Shown piece after piece: positions 45,616-56,815 of a DNA stretch of 64,000 bases (position 1 is the stretch's first letter; each line of letters opens with the position of its first letter). A program made the translations under genes and the position numbers. Under the pieces are notes generated by a model, which searched no databases, was not told the origin of the DNA, and worked only from the letters and a program-made list of their open reading frames with translations. The DNA comes from Diplolepis rosae (Eukaryota; Arthropoda; Insecta; Hymenoptera; Diplolepididae), in contig JAPYXD010000700.1 in assembly GCA_030998225.1 (NCBI GenBank), positions 1,240,001 through 1,304,000 of the forward strand. The letters are read 5' to 3'.

Positions 45616-48147
45616 TTATGACCCTTTTTTAAGTATAGGGTTGTAAATCTTAGAAAGGTTTTCTATGTCAGTTCTAAGATTCACTGCATCGTCCGTACCT
45701 GCAATGTGACACATTTCCAACAGTAATCTTTTTTTATAGTGTATTTCGTTAGCTAGGATTTTTGTTCTGTCAAAATCGAAGAAATGGTCTTTCTCAATTG
45801 TATGTTTAGTTAGTGCATTTTGTTTATTAGGGCTTTCTCTAATGTTGTTTTTATGTTCTTTTAACCTGTTTTTAAGGAACCTTTTAGTTTGACCTATATA
45901 GACGGCTTTGCAATCATTCCCTTTGCAAGGAACGCTGTAGACGATGTTGGACGATAGTTCTTTAGGAATTTTATCTTTGGTTGGCTTGAATATCATTTTT
46001 AGATTTTTTTGATTTTTATACGCGGTTTTCAAGTTGTAGCTGTGTAGGATTCCCGATATTTTTTCTGACAGACCTACGATATAAGGAATGCTAATGAAAG
46101 GTTTGATTTCCGCGTTTATGTCGATATGATTGTTGCCTAATCGTGTTTTTTGTTCAAGGGTAAGAAGTCTCTGGTTAATAATGTCTTGTGTGAAACAAGG
46201 TGGGTAGTCATTTTCATCTAGTGTATCTGTAATTAATTTAAGGTTGTTTTTTTGAAATTTCTTGTCTGAAAGTAAAATTGCTCTGTCAACCAAGTTGTTA
46301 ATTACACTTTTTTTATATCTAAGGGGGTGGTGGGAGTTGAAGTTAAGGTATCTGCCTGACCAACTAGGCTTTCTATACCAATTGAAAGATAGTTTTTGGT
46401 TCTGTTTCCTCGTGATAGAGACGACTAAGAAATTGATAGCACCACCGACCTCTTTTTCTAGAGTGAATTCAATTTTGAGGGGGTTAGTATTGAAAATTTG
46501 TAAAATGCGATCAACATGTGTGTTGGGAACCATGATGAAAATATCGTCAACGTAACGAAAATAGACAGGTACTTCAAAGTCAAGGTTGGAAAGTCTGTCT
46601 TTCTCTAGGTCATCCATCACTAAATCAGCAAGGACGGGGGAGAAAGGAGAACCCATTGGTAATCCACGTTTTTGGAAATAAGTTTTGCCATCAAAATTAA
46701 AATCTGTGCTGTCTAAGCATAATCGTAACCCTTCTTCGAAATCTCTCCATGGTAATGATACTTTGCGACGAATCTCATCCCACCTACTTTTTACTGCAGA
46801 GATAGCTGCTTCCTTGGGTACATTTGTGAAGAGAGAGACTACATCTAATGAGGCCAGAACATAGTTATCCGGGACGTTCACATTTTTAAGTTTTTTAACT
46901 AATTCAAAACTGTTGATGATTTTTGATCTAGGTGGGGTAGTGTTTTTGGATATGGTAGAGCTGAAGAATGAAGCTAGATTGTAAGTTGGGCTGCCCACAT
47001 AGGAAACAATTGGTCTAACAGAAATACTTTCTTTGTGAATTTTGGGTAATCCGTAAAATCTCGAGGGAACTGCATTGGAAGACTTTAAATCCTTAGCTAA
47101 CAGGTTGTTAATTTGACTCTTGTTTTCCCATGATTTGACTAGAGAATTGACTTTATTTTGTATTTTAGTTGTTGTGTCTTTGGGGCGGACTTGGTATGTG
47201 TTCTCGTCTTGTAAAAGGTTTTTAACTTTCTCATTATAATCTGTTCGCGTCAAGGCTACTGTGGTGTTACCTTTGTCTGCCCTGGTAAAAACTATGTCCG
47301 GATTATTTTTAACGAAATTTCCAGCTTCTTTGATTTCTTTAACAGGCTGTACGAATTTAGATTTATGCTCGTTGCCACATTTTTTAAAATTATTAACAGC
47401 ATTTGCGACTTTAAGTCGCATTTCATCATGTGATTCCGGATTAATTTTATTAATGTTAGATTCAATGTCCGCGATGATAGTATAAGTAGGAATTTCCCGT
47501 TTTTTAATAGTAACCCCGAAATTTATACCTAAGCTAGCTATTTTTGCGACATTTTCCGGGATTTGATTTCCTGTCAGGTTTTTGAACCACTTTTGGTTGA
47601 GTTTGCTGTTTGAAACAGTCTTTTTATTGTAATGTATCGCGTTAATTAGACAATCCAATTTCCTTTTGCACTTTAATTTACTTTCCTCGAATTGGCGCGA
47701 GACTTTCCTGGATTCAAATTCAAAAAATCTGTCGAACACGTGGTCTGGAAAAACAGCAAAAATTCTATTTTCAAGATGTCCAACCCGATTCTCGAGATTC
47801 CTTAAATGTGCGCATATATCGCGAATTTCGAGATTCAGAATGGACTTCTGAAAGGTGATATGCAAGTTTGAGAAACGTTTACCCATACTTCTGGAATTGA
47901 ACCCGATGGTTTGAGTTCCAAGTACTTGTAAGTGTTTGGGAACAACTTCAAGTTTCCTACAACGTAATAGAAAAATTCTTTGATTAAAACTTTTTGCAAT
48001 TTCCAGATTCGATTGAGACCATTTTTTGAGGAGTGATGCCTCCTCATATCCATATCTTTCTTCAATTTGTTTGTAAAAACCCATCCGATTTCTACCCCCC
48101 TGATTGTTGCCATTTGTAAAATTATATCGTGACATGTTTCCGTACAT
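45616..48147 (-). CDS. Penelope-like reverse transcriptase / GIY-YIG endonuclease, 843 aa
   Basis: Single uninterrupted ORF. Residues 1-280: PLE-type N-terminal region with charged helices. ADKGNTTV at 290-297. RT: YGLPKIHK 365-372; motif A LASLDVVSLFTNVP 431-444 (D435); motif B GLPMGSPFSPVLADL 495-509; motif C YVDD 532-535; motif D/E to about 615. Linker, then GIY-YIG endonuclease about 733-830: VYS, YIG at 750-752, R761, H765, E801/E811, with C741/C746 and H782/H788 suggesting the CCHH zinc site of endonuclease-bearing PLEs. Length is usual for the family. Residue 575 is Val (INFLVV) where the right copy has Asp (INFLDV), a strongly conserved position, so this otherwise complete copy may be impaired. 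The start MYGNMSRYN is supported by the same ATG context in the leader copy at 56,923. Its ribozyme-bearing leader is missing upstream because of the head-to-head junction. Confidence 0.93.
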   Translation of the reverse strand: MYGNMSRYNFTNGNNQGGRNRMGFYKQIEERYGYEEASLLKKWSQSNLEIAKSFNQRIFLLRCRKLEVVPKHLQVLGTQTIGFNSRSMGKRFSNLHITFQKSILNLEIRDICAHLRNLENRVGHLENRIFAVFPDHVFDRFFEFESRKVSRQFEESKLKCKRKLDCLINAIHYNKKTVSNSKLNQKWFKNLTGNQIPENVAKIASLGINFGVTIKKREIPTYTIIADIESNINKINPESHDEMRLKVANAVNNFKKCGNEHKSKFVQPVKEIKEAGNFVKNNPDIVFTRADKGNTTVALTRTDYNEKVKNLLQDENTYQVRPKDTTTKIQNKVNSLVKSWENKSQINNLLAKDLKSSNAVPSRFYGLPKIHKESISVRPIVSYVGSPTYNLASFFSSTISKNTTPPRSKIINSFELVKKLKNVNVPDNYVLASLDVVSLFTNVPKEAAISAVKSRWDEIRRKVSLPWRDFEEGLRLCLDSTDFNFDGKTYFQKRGLPMGSPFSPVLADLVMDDLEKDRLSNLDFEVPVYFRYVDDIFIMVPNTHVDRILQIFNTNPLKIEFTLEKEVGGAINFLVVSITRKQNQKLSFNWYRKPSWSGRYLNFNSHHPLRYKKSVINNLVDRAILLSDKKFQKNNLKLITDTLDENDYPPCFTQDIINQRLLTLEQKTRLGNNHIDINAEIKPFISIPYIVGLSEKISGILHSYNLKTAYKNQKNLKMIFKPTKDKIPKELSSNIVYSVPCKGNDCKAVYIGQTKRFLKNRLKEHKNNIRESPNKQNALTKHTIEKDHFFDFDRTKILANEIHYKKRLLLEMCHIAGTDDAVNLRTDIENLSKIYNPILKKGS

Positions 48148-48200
48148 GTTCCTTGTTACATTGACCCACAGTTATAATTCTGTAATATTTATTTTGGCTT
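48148..48200 (-). other. PLE 5' leader remnant at head-to-head junction
   Basis: Minus strand AAGCCAAAATAAATATTACAG.. down to the ATG matches 56,870-56,922 of the right arm. It ends at 48,200, where the inverted right copy begins (CTAATTAACAACCTG). A CTAATTA string also occurs in the full leader, so microhomology may have guided the junction. Confidence 0.7.
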
Positions 48201-49700
48201 CTAATTAACAACCTGTTAGCTAAAGATTTAAAGTCTTCCAATGCCGTTCCCTCGAGATTTTACGGATTACCCAAAATTCACAAAGAAAGTATTCCTGTTA
48301 GACCAATTGTTTCCTATGTGGGCAGCCCAACTTACAATCTAGCTTCATTCTTCAGCTCTACCATATCCAAAAACACTACCCCACCTAGATCAAAAATCAT
48401 CAACAGTTTTGAATTAGTTAAAAAACTTAAAAATGTGAACGTCCCGGATAACTATGTTCTGGCCTCATTAGATGTAGTCTCTCTCTTCACAAATGTACCC
48501 AAGGAAGCAGCTATCTCTGCAGTAAAAAGTAGGTGGGATGAGATTCGTCGCAAAGTATCATTACCATGGAGAGATTTCGAAGAAGGGTTACGATTATGCT
48601 TAGACAGCACAGATTTTAATTTTGATGGCAAAACTTATTTCCAAAAACGTGGATTACCAATGGGTTCTCCTTTCTCCCCCGTCCTTGCTGATTTAGTGAT
48701 GGATGACCTAGAGAAAGACAGACTTTCCAACCTTGACTTTGAAGTACCTGTCTATTTTCGTTACGTTGACGATATTTTCATCATGGTTCCCAACACACAT
48801 GTTGATCGCATTTTACAAATTTTCAATACTAACCCCCTCAATATTGAATTCACTCTAGAAAAAGAGGTCGGTGGTGCTATCAATTTCTTAGACGTCTCTA
48901 TCACGAGGAAACAGAACCAAAAACTATCTTTCAATTGGTATAGAAAGCCTAGTTGGTCAGGCAGATACCTTAACTTCAACTCCCACCACCCCCTTAGATA
49001 TAAAAAAAGTGTAATTAACAACTTGGTTGACAGAGCAATTTTACTTTCAGACAAGAAATTTCAAAAAAACAACCTTAAATTAATTACAGATACACTAGAA
49101 GAAAATGACTACCCACCTTGTTTCACACAAGACATTATTAACCAGAGACTTCTTACCCTTGAACAAAAAACACGATTAGGCAACAATCATATCGACATAA
49201 ACGCGGAAATCAAACCTTTCATTAGCATTCCTTATATCGAAGGTCTGTCAGAAAAAATATCGGGAATCCTACACAGCTACAACTTGAAAACCGCGTATAA
49301 AAATCAAAAAAATCTAAAAATGATATTCAAGCCAACCAAAGATAAAATTCCTAAAGAACTATCGTCCAACATCGTCTACAGCGTTCCTTGCAAAGGGAAT
49401 GATTGCAAAGCCGTCTATATAGGTCAAACTAAAAGGTTCCTTAAAAACAGGTTAACAGAACATAAAAACAACATTAGAGAAAGCCCTAATAAACAAAATG
49501 CACTAACTAAACATACAATTGAGAAAGACCATTTCTTCGATTTTGACAGAACAAAAATCCTAGCTAACGAAATACACAATAAAAAAAGATTACTGTTGGA
49601 AATGTGTCACATTGCAGGTACGGACGATGCAGTGAATCTTAGAACTGACATAGAAAACCTTTCTAAGATTTACAACCCTATACTTAAAAAAGGGTCATAA
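48201..49700 (+). pseudogene. 5'-truncated Penelope RT / GIY-YIG copy, right arm
   Basis: Homologous reading starts at 48,201 (LINNLLAKD), equivalent to residue 345 of the left copy, and is open to the stop at 49,698-49,700 (499 codons). Keeps RT motifs A-E (YVDD) and the whole GIY-YIG domain; lacks the N-terminal third. Six amino-acid differences from the left copy were counted over the open part: K558N, V575D, D643E, V691E, K763T, Y804N (left to right copy). Asp at 575 is the family-typical residue. Without an upstream start it is probably not translated as a full enzyme. Confidence 0.9.
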
Positions 49701-49805
49701 AAAATCTGACCTGAGAAATTGGGACTCCACCATGTATTTCAGTCGTCCCTTCAGGTTTTATGATCTCACATCTGGCTACTTTATCTGGGCCAGATTTTGT
49801 TGAAA
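49701..49805 (+). other. PLE 3' untranslated segment, right arm
   Basis: Inverted counterpart of 45,513-45,615: TCAGTCGTCCCTTCAGGT and GGGCCAGATTTTGTTGAAATTCGCG lead directly into the satellite. Confidence 0.65.
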
Positions 49806-52800
49806 TTCGCGCATTACTTGACCACCTTATTTGAGGTCAGAGTCCGGAAATCTCGCGTATTACTTGGCCACTTTATAAAAATTCTCATACTCCTAAGAAT
49901 TAGCGCATTATTTGGCCACCTTACTTAAAGTCAGAGTACGGAAATCTCGCGCATTACTTGGGCACTTTATGAAAATTCTTATATTCCTATAAATTCGCGT
50001 ATTACTTGGCCACTTTACTTAAAGTCAGAGTACGGAAATCTCACGCATTACTTGGCCACTTTATAAAAATTCTTATACCCCTAGGAATTCGCGCATTACT
50101 TGGACACATTACTTTAAGTCAAAGTCCGGAAATCTCGCGTATTAGTTGGCCTCTCTATAACAATTCTTATACTCCTAAAAATTCGCGCATTACTTGGCCA
50201 CTCTTTTCAAGACAGACTTCGCTTAACTCGCGTATTACTTGGCCACTTATAAAAATTCTTATACTCCTAAGAACTCGCGCATTACTTGGCCACTTTACTT
50301 TAAGTCAGAGTACGGAATTTTCACGTATTACTTGGCCTCTTTATAACAATTTTTGTACTCCTAAAAATTCGCGCATTACTTGGCCACCTTACTTAAGGTC
50401 AGAGTCCGGAAATCTCGCGTATTACTTGGCCACTTTAGAAAAATTCTTATACTCCTAAGAATTAGCGCATTATTTGGCCACCTTACTTAAAGTCAGAGTA
50501 CGGAAATCTCGCGCATTACTTGGGCACTTTATGAAAATTCTTATATTCCTATAAATTCGCGTATTACTTGGCCACTTTACTTAAAGTCAGAGTACGGAAA
50601 TCTCACGCATTACTTGGCCACTTTATAAAAATTCTTATACCCCTAGGAATTCGCGCATTACTTGGACACCTTACTTTAAGTCAAAGTCCGGAAATCTCGC
50701 GTATTAGTTGGCCTCTCTATAACAATTCTTATACTCCTAAAAATTCGCGCATTACTTGGCCACTCTTTTCAAGACAGACTTCGTTTAACTCGCGTAATTC
50801 TTGGCCACTTATAAAAATTCTTATACTCCTAAGAACTCGCGCATTACTTGGCCACTTTACTTCAAGTCAGAGTCCGGAAATCTCGCGTATTAGTTGGCCA
50901 CTTTATAACAATTCTTATACTCCTAAGAATTCGCGCATTACTTGGCCACTCTTTTCAAGACAGACTTCGTGTAACTCGCGTATTACTTGGCTACTTATAA
51001 AAATTCTTATACTCCTAAGAACTCGCGCATTACTTGGCCACTTTACTTCAAGTCAGAGTCCGGAAATCTCGCGTATTAGTTGGCCACTTTATAACAATTC
51101 TTATACTCCTAAGAATTCGCGCATTACTTGGCCACTCTTTTCAAGACAGACTTCGTTTAACTCGCGTAATTCTTGGCCACTTATAAAAATTCTTATACTC
51201 CTAAGAACTCGCGCATTACTTGGCCACTTTACTTCAAGTCAGAGTCCGGAAATCTCGCGTATTAGTTGGCCACTTTATAACATTTCTTATACTCCTAAGA
51301 ATTCGCGCATTACTTGGCCACTCTTTTCAAGACAGACTTCGTGTAACTCAGGTATTACTTGGCTACTTATAAAAATTCTTATACTCCTAAGAACTCGCGC
51401 ATTACTTGGCCACTTATAAAAATTCTTATACTCCTAAGAACTCGCGCATTACTTGGCCACTTTACTTTAAGTCAGAGTACGGAATTTTCACGTATTACTT
51501 GGCCTCTTTATAACAATTCTTATACTCCTAAAAATTCGCGCATTACTTGGCCACTCTTTTCAAGACGGACTTCGTTTAACTCGCGTATTACTTGGCCACT
51601 TATAAAAATTCTTATACTCCTAAGAACTCGCGCATTACTTGGCCACTTTACTTCAAGTCAGAGTCCGGAAATCTCGCGTATTAGTTGGCCACTTTATAAC
51701 ATTTCTTATACTCCTAAGAATTCGCGCATTACTTGGCCACTCTTTTCAAGACAGACTTCGTGTAACTCGCGTATTACTTGGCTACTTATAAAAATTCTTA
51801 TACTCCTAAGAACTCGCGCATTACTTGGCCACTTTACTTCAAGTCAGAGTCCGGAAATCTCGCGTATTAGTTGGCCACTTTATAACATTTCTTATACTCC
51901 TAAGAATTCGCGCATTACTTGGCCACTCTTTTCAAGACAGACTTCGTGTAACTCGCGTATTACTTGGCTACTTATAAAAATTCTTATACTCCTAAGAACT
52001 CGCGCATTACTTGGCCACTTTACTTCAAGTCAGAGTCCGGAAATCTCGCGTATTAGTTGGCCACTTTATAACATTTCTTATACTCCTAAGAATTCGCGCA
52101 TTACTTGGCCACTCTTTTCAAGACAGACTTCGTGTAACTCGCGTATTACTTGGCTACTTATAAAAATTCTTATACTCCTAAGAACTCGCGCATTACTTGG
52201 CCACTTTAGAAAAATTCTTATACTCCTAAGAATTTGCGCATTACTTGGCCACCTTATTTAAATTCAGAGTCCGGAAATCTCGCGTATTACTTGGCCACTT
52301 TAGAAAAATTCTTATAATCCTAAGAACTCGCGCATTACTTGGCCACTTTATAAAAATTATTACACTCCTAAGAATTCGCGCATTACTTGGCCACTCTTTT
52401 CAAGACAGACTTCGTTTAACTCGCGTATTACGAGACCACTTATGTATTTATATCAGTCCTGTGGTCCATTGAACTCGCGCATTACTTGGCCACCTTACTT
52501 AAAGTCAGAGTCCGGAAATCTCGCGCATTACTTGGCCACTTTAGAAAAATTCTTATAATCCTAAGAACTCGCGCATTACTTGGCCACTTTACTTTAAGTC
52601 AGAGTCCGGAAATCTCGCGTATTAGTTGGTCACTTTATAACAATTCTTATACTCCTAAGAATTCGCGCATTACTTGGCCACTCTTTTCAAGACAGACTTC
52701 GTTTAACTCGCGTATTTCTTGGCCACTTATAAAAATTCTTATACTCCTAAGAACTCGCGCATTACTTGGCCACCTTACTTAAAGTCAGAGTCCGGAAATC

Positions 52801-55755
52801 TCGCGTATTAGTTGGCCACTTTATAACAATTCTTATACTCCTAAGAATTCGCGCATTACTTGGCCACTCTTTTCAAGACAGACTTCGTGTAACTCGCGTA
52901 TTACTTGGCTACTTATAAAAATTCTTATACTCCTAAGAACTCGCGCATTACTTGGCCACCTTACTTAAAGTCAGAGTCCGGAAATCTCGTGTATTACTTG
53001 GCCACTTTATAAAAATTCTCATACTCCTCAGAATTAGCGCATTATTTAACCCCTTACTTAAAGTCAGAGTACGGAAATCTCGCGCATTACTTGGGCACTT
53101 TATGAAAATTCTTATATTCCTATAAATTCGCGTATTACTTGGCCACTTTACTTAAAGTCAGAGTACGGAAATCTCACGCATTACTTGGCCACTTTATAAA
53201 AATTCTTATACCCCTAGGAATTCGCGCATTACTTGGACACCTTACTTTAAGTCAAAGTCCGGAAATCTCGCGTATTAGTTGGCCTCTCTATAACAATTCT
53301 TATACTCCTAAAAATTCGCGCATTACTTGGCCACTCTTTTCAAGACAGACTTCGTTTATCTCGCGTAATTCTTGGCCACTTATAAAAATTCTTATACTCC
53401 TAAGAACTCGCGCATTACTTGGCCACTTTACTTCAAGTCAGAGTCCGGAAATCTCGCGTATTAGTTGGCCACTTTATAACAATTCTTATACTCCTAAGAA
53501 TTCGCGCATTACTTGGCCACTCTTTTCAAGACAGACTTCGTGTAACTCGCGTATTACTTGGCCACTTATAAAAATTCTTATACTCCTAAGAACTCGCGCA
53601 TTACTTGGCCACTTTACTTCAAGTCAGAGTCCGGAAATCTCGCGTATTAGTTGGCCACTTTATAACAATTCTTATACTCCTAAGAATTCTCGCATTACTT
53701 GGCCACTCTTTTCAAGACAGACTTCGTGTAACTCGCGTATTACTTGGCTACTTATAAAAATTCTTATACTCCTAAGAACTCGCGCATTACTTGGCCACCT
53801 TACTTAAAGTCAGAGTCCGGAAATCTCGCGTACTACTTGACCACTTTAGAAAAATTCTTATACTCCTATGAATTCGCGTATTACTTGGCCACTCTATAAA
53901 AATTCTTACACTCCTAAGAACTCGCGCATTACTTGGTCACTTTACTTCAAGTCAGAGTCCGGAAATCTCGCGTATTAGTTGGCCACTTTATAACAATTCT
54001 TATACTCCTAAGAATTCGCGCATTACTCGGCCACTCTTTTCAAGACAGACTTCGTGTAACTCGCGTATTACTTGGCCACTCTATAAAAATTCTTACACTC
54101 CTAAGAACTCGCGCATTACTTGGACACTTTACTTCAAGTCAGAGTCCGGAAATCTCGCGTATTAGTTGGCCACTTTATAACAATTCTTATACTCCTAAGA
54201 ATTCGCGCATTACTTGGCCACTCTTTTCAAGACAGACTTCGTTTAACTCGCGTATTACGAGACCACTTATGTATTTATATCAGTCCTGTGGTCCATTGAA
54301 CTCGCGCATTACTTGGCCACCTTACTTAAGGTCAGAGTCCGGAAATCTCGCGTATTACTTGGCCACTTTAGAAAAATTCTTATACTTCTAAGAATTCGCG
54401 CATTACTAGGCCACCTTAATTAAAGTCAGAGTCCGGAAATCTCGCGTATTACTTGGCCACTTTAGAAAAATTCTTATAATCCTAAGAACTCGCGCATTAC
54501 TTGGCCACTTTACTTTAAGTCAGAGTCCGGAAATCTCGCGAATTAGTTGGCCACTTTATAAAAATTCTTATACTCCTAAGAACTCGCGTATTACTTGGCC
54601 ACCTTACTTAAAGTCAGAGTCCGGAAATCTCGCGTACTACTTGGCCACTTTATAAAAATTCTTACACTCCTAAGAATTCGCGCATTACTTGGCCACCTTA
54701 CTTTAAGTCAGAGTTCGGAAATCTCGCGTATTAGTTGGCCACTTTATAACAATTCTTATACTCCTAAGAATTCGCGCATTACTTGGCCACTCTTTTTAAG
54801 ACAGACTTCGTTTAACTCGCGTATTACTTGGCTACTTATAAAAATTCTTATACTCCTAAGAATTCGCGCATTACTTGGCCACCTTACTTAAGGTCAGAGT
54901 CCGGAAATCTCGCGTATTACTTGGCCACTTTAGAAAAATTCTTATACTCCTAAGAATTCGCGCATTACTTGGCCACCTTATTTAAAGTCAGAGTCCGGAA
55001 ATCTCGCGTATTACTTGGCCACTTTAGAAAAATTCTTATAATCCTAAGAACTCGCGCATTACTTGGCCACTTTACTTTAAGTCAGAGTCCGGAAATCTCG
55101 CGTATTAGTTGGCCACTTTATAACAATTCTTATACTCCTAAGAATTCGCGCATTACTTAACCACTCTTTTTAAGACAGACTTCTTTTAACTCGCGTATTA
55201 CTTGGCTACTTATAAAAATTCTTATACTCCTAAGAACTCGCGTATTACTTGGCCACCTTACTTAAAGTCAGAGTCCGGAAATCTCGCGTACTACTTGGCC
55301 ACTTTATAAAAATTCTTACACTCCTGAGAATTCGCGCATTACTTGGCCACCTTACTTTGAGTCAGAGTTCGGAAATCTCGCGTATTAGTTGGCCACTTTA
55401 TAACAAATCTCTTACTCCAAAGAATTCGCGCATTACTTGGCCACTCTTTACAAGACAGACTGCGTTTAACTCGCGTATTACTTGGCCACTTATAAAAATT
55501 CTTATACTCCTAACAACTCGCGTATTACTTGGCCACTTTACTTTCAGTCAGAGTCCGGAAATCTCGCGTATTAGTTGGCCACGTTATAACAATTCTTATA
55601 CTGCTAAGAATTCGCGCATTACTTGATCACCTTACTTAAAGTCAGAGTCGGGAAATCTCGCGTATTACTTTGCCACTTTATAAAAACTCTTATACTCCTA
55701 AGAACTCGCGCATTACTTGGCCACCTCACTTAAAGTCAGAGTCTGAAGTGCTCGC
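49806..55755 (+). repeat. Higher-order satellite array, right arm (~5.9 kb)
   Basis: Same four-monomer, 186-bp satellite as the left arm, inverted. Monomers end CTCGCGTATTACTTGGCCA or similar. The first units (49,806-50,030) and last units (55,640-55,755) correspond to the array edges of the left arm, while the interior is shorter by about half, as expected from unequal exchange or slippage. The rare variant monomer (TATATCAGTCCTGTGGTCC) occurs at about 52,450 and 54,275. Long open frames (up to 300 codons) are by-products of the 186-bp period. Confidence 0.9.
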
Positions 55756-56773
55756 GCATCACTTTGCAACTTTTTATTAGTCTCAGAATCCGTAGTGCTA
55801 CCGTATTAATTGATCTCTCTATTCAAATCAGAGTTTGAATAGCTCGCGTAATATTTTACCACTTTACAGCAGTCTTATAATCCGAAAAACTCGGACATCA
55901 TACTTATAAACTTAATATTGTATTTTTCCGGGTTCCAGTTATTAAGAATCAGAGGTTTCGAAAAACCAGGAAATTAATTTTTCGTGAATTTCCACCTTAG
56001 CTGCATTTTATTTTCTATATCCACAAAAATGTGTTTAATTTTTACGACGCCGGGACCGTATTGAGTGCCTTTCCTTACAGAATTCTTCGAACACGTGGTA
56101 GGGGTTTGCTTTCCTTGGACGCTTGAGCACATAGAAATCTCTAGTGCCGGGGACATTAAAGTAAATTTTGACTGTGTATAACCCTTGGTGTTGGAACCTG
56201 ACCTATCATGGAGAATGCTCTCCATATACGTCAAACTCTGAACACTTGTCGTCCTAAACACGAGTTATTCCCAAATCAGTTTTCTTCTAGCCATGTGGCA
56301 GAGTGGTGGACTTACATCCGTCTGTCATCTCTGTGGTTTTTGAGAAAATAAATAAATTTTTCTGTACCAATTGCAATGTTCTGATTGTTTTAACTTCAGT
56401 GTCCTTTACTTCTGGTGCTCGTGCATATGTGTGGTTTGCTGTGCGTGCTTTACCAAGGACCCACGTTATATTCTCCCGTGTGTTGTTTCTTTCTGGTTTG
56501 AAATAATTGTGTTTATATATGTGCCCTTGAGGGAGTGCGTTCCGCGGCCGCATTTTTCACGGTTCCTGTGGGAGAGGATTACTTGTTGGAGCAGTTTTTG
56601 GAACGGCCTGGTTCTTCACACCTAGAAACTCACTTACTCATAAGTTTTTCTGCATGTGTACTCTATTTTTAATTAATAAGCAAAAAGCAAAAAACAAAAA
56701 AACAAAAAATACCATATATTTCTTAATTGCATGTATTAGTTAATAAATATTTAAAGGTTACAATTAAGCTAAT
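55756..56773 (+). other. Unique leader segment of PLE, right arm
   Basis: Counterpart of 33,035-34,049. Contains TGGCAGAGTGGT (56,296-56,307), a good match to a pol III A box; no convincing B box was found. A short CAAAAAGCAAAAAAC run lies near 56,680. Frames at 56,303-56,506 and 56,371-56,625 have no motif and are also in the left arm. Confidence 0.6.
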
Positions 56774-56815
56774 TGGCAATGAAGAGGGCCCCCATCTGTG
56801 GCCGAAACGTTTGCC
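56774..56815 (+). ncRNA. Hammerhead-ribozyme-like motif, right arm, C3 mutated
   Basis: TGGCA ATGAAGA ... GAAAC GTT TGCC. Compared with the left arm the first core base is A instead of C (CTGAAGA to ATGAAGA). C3 pairs with G8 in hammerhead structures, so this copy should be inactive or nearly so. The stems are otherwise unchanged. Confidence 0.7.

Noticed and set aside
46262..46555. Plus-strand frame inside the Penelope ORF (and its mirror at 48,761-49,054)
   Set aside because: Antisense shadow of the reverse transcriptase coding region, copied because both Penelope copies exist.
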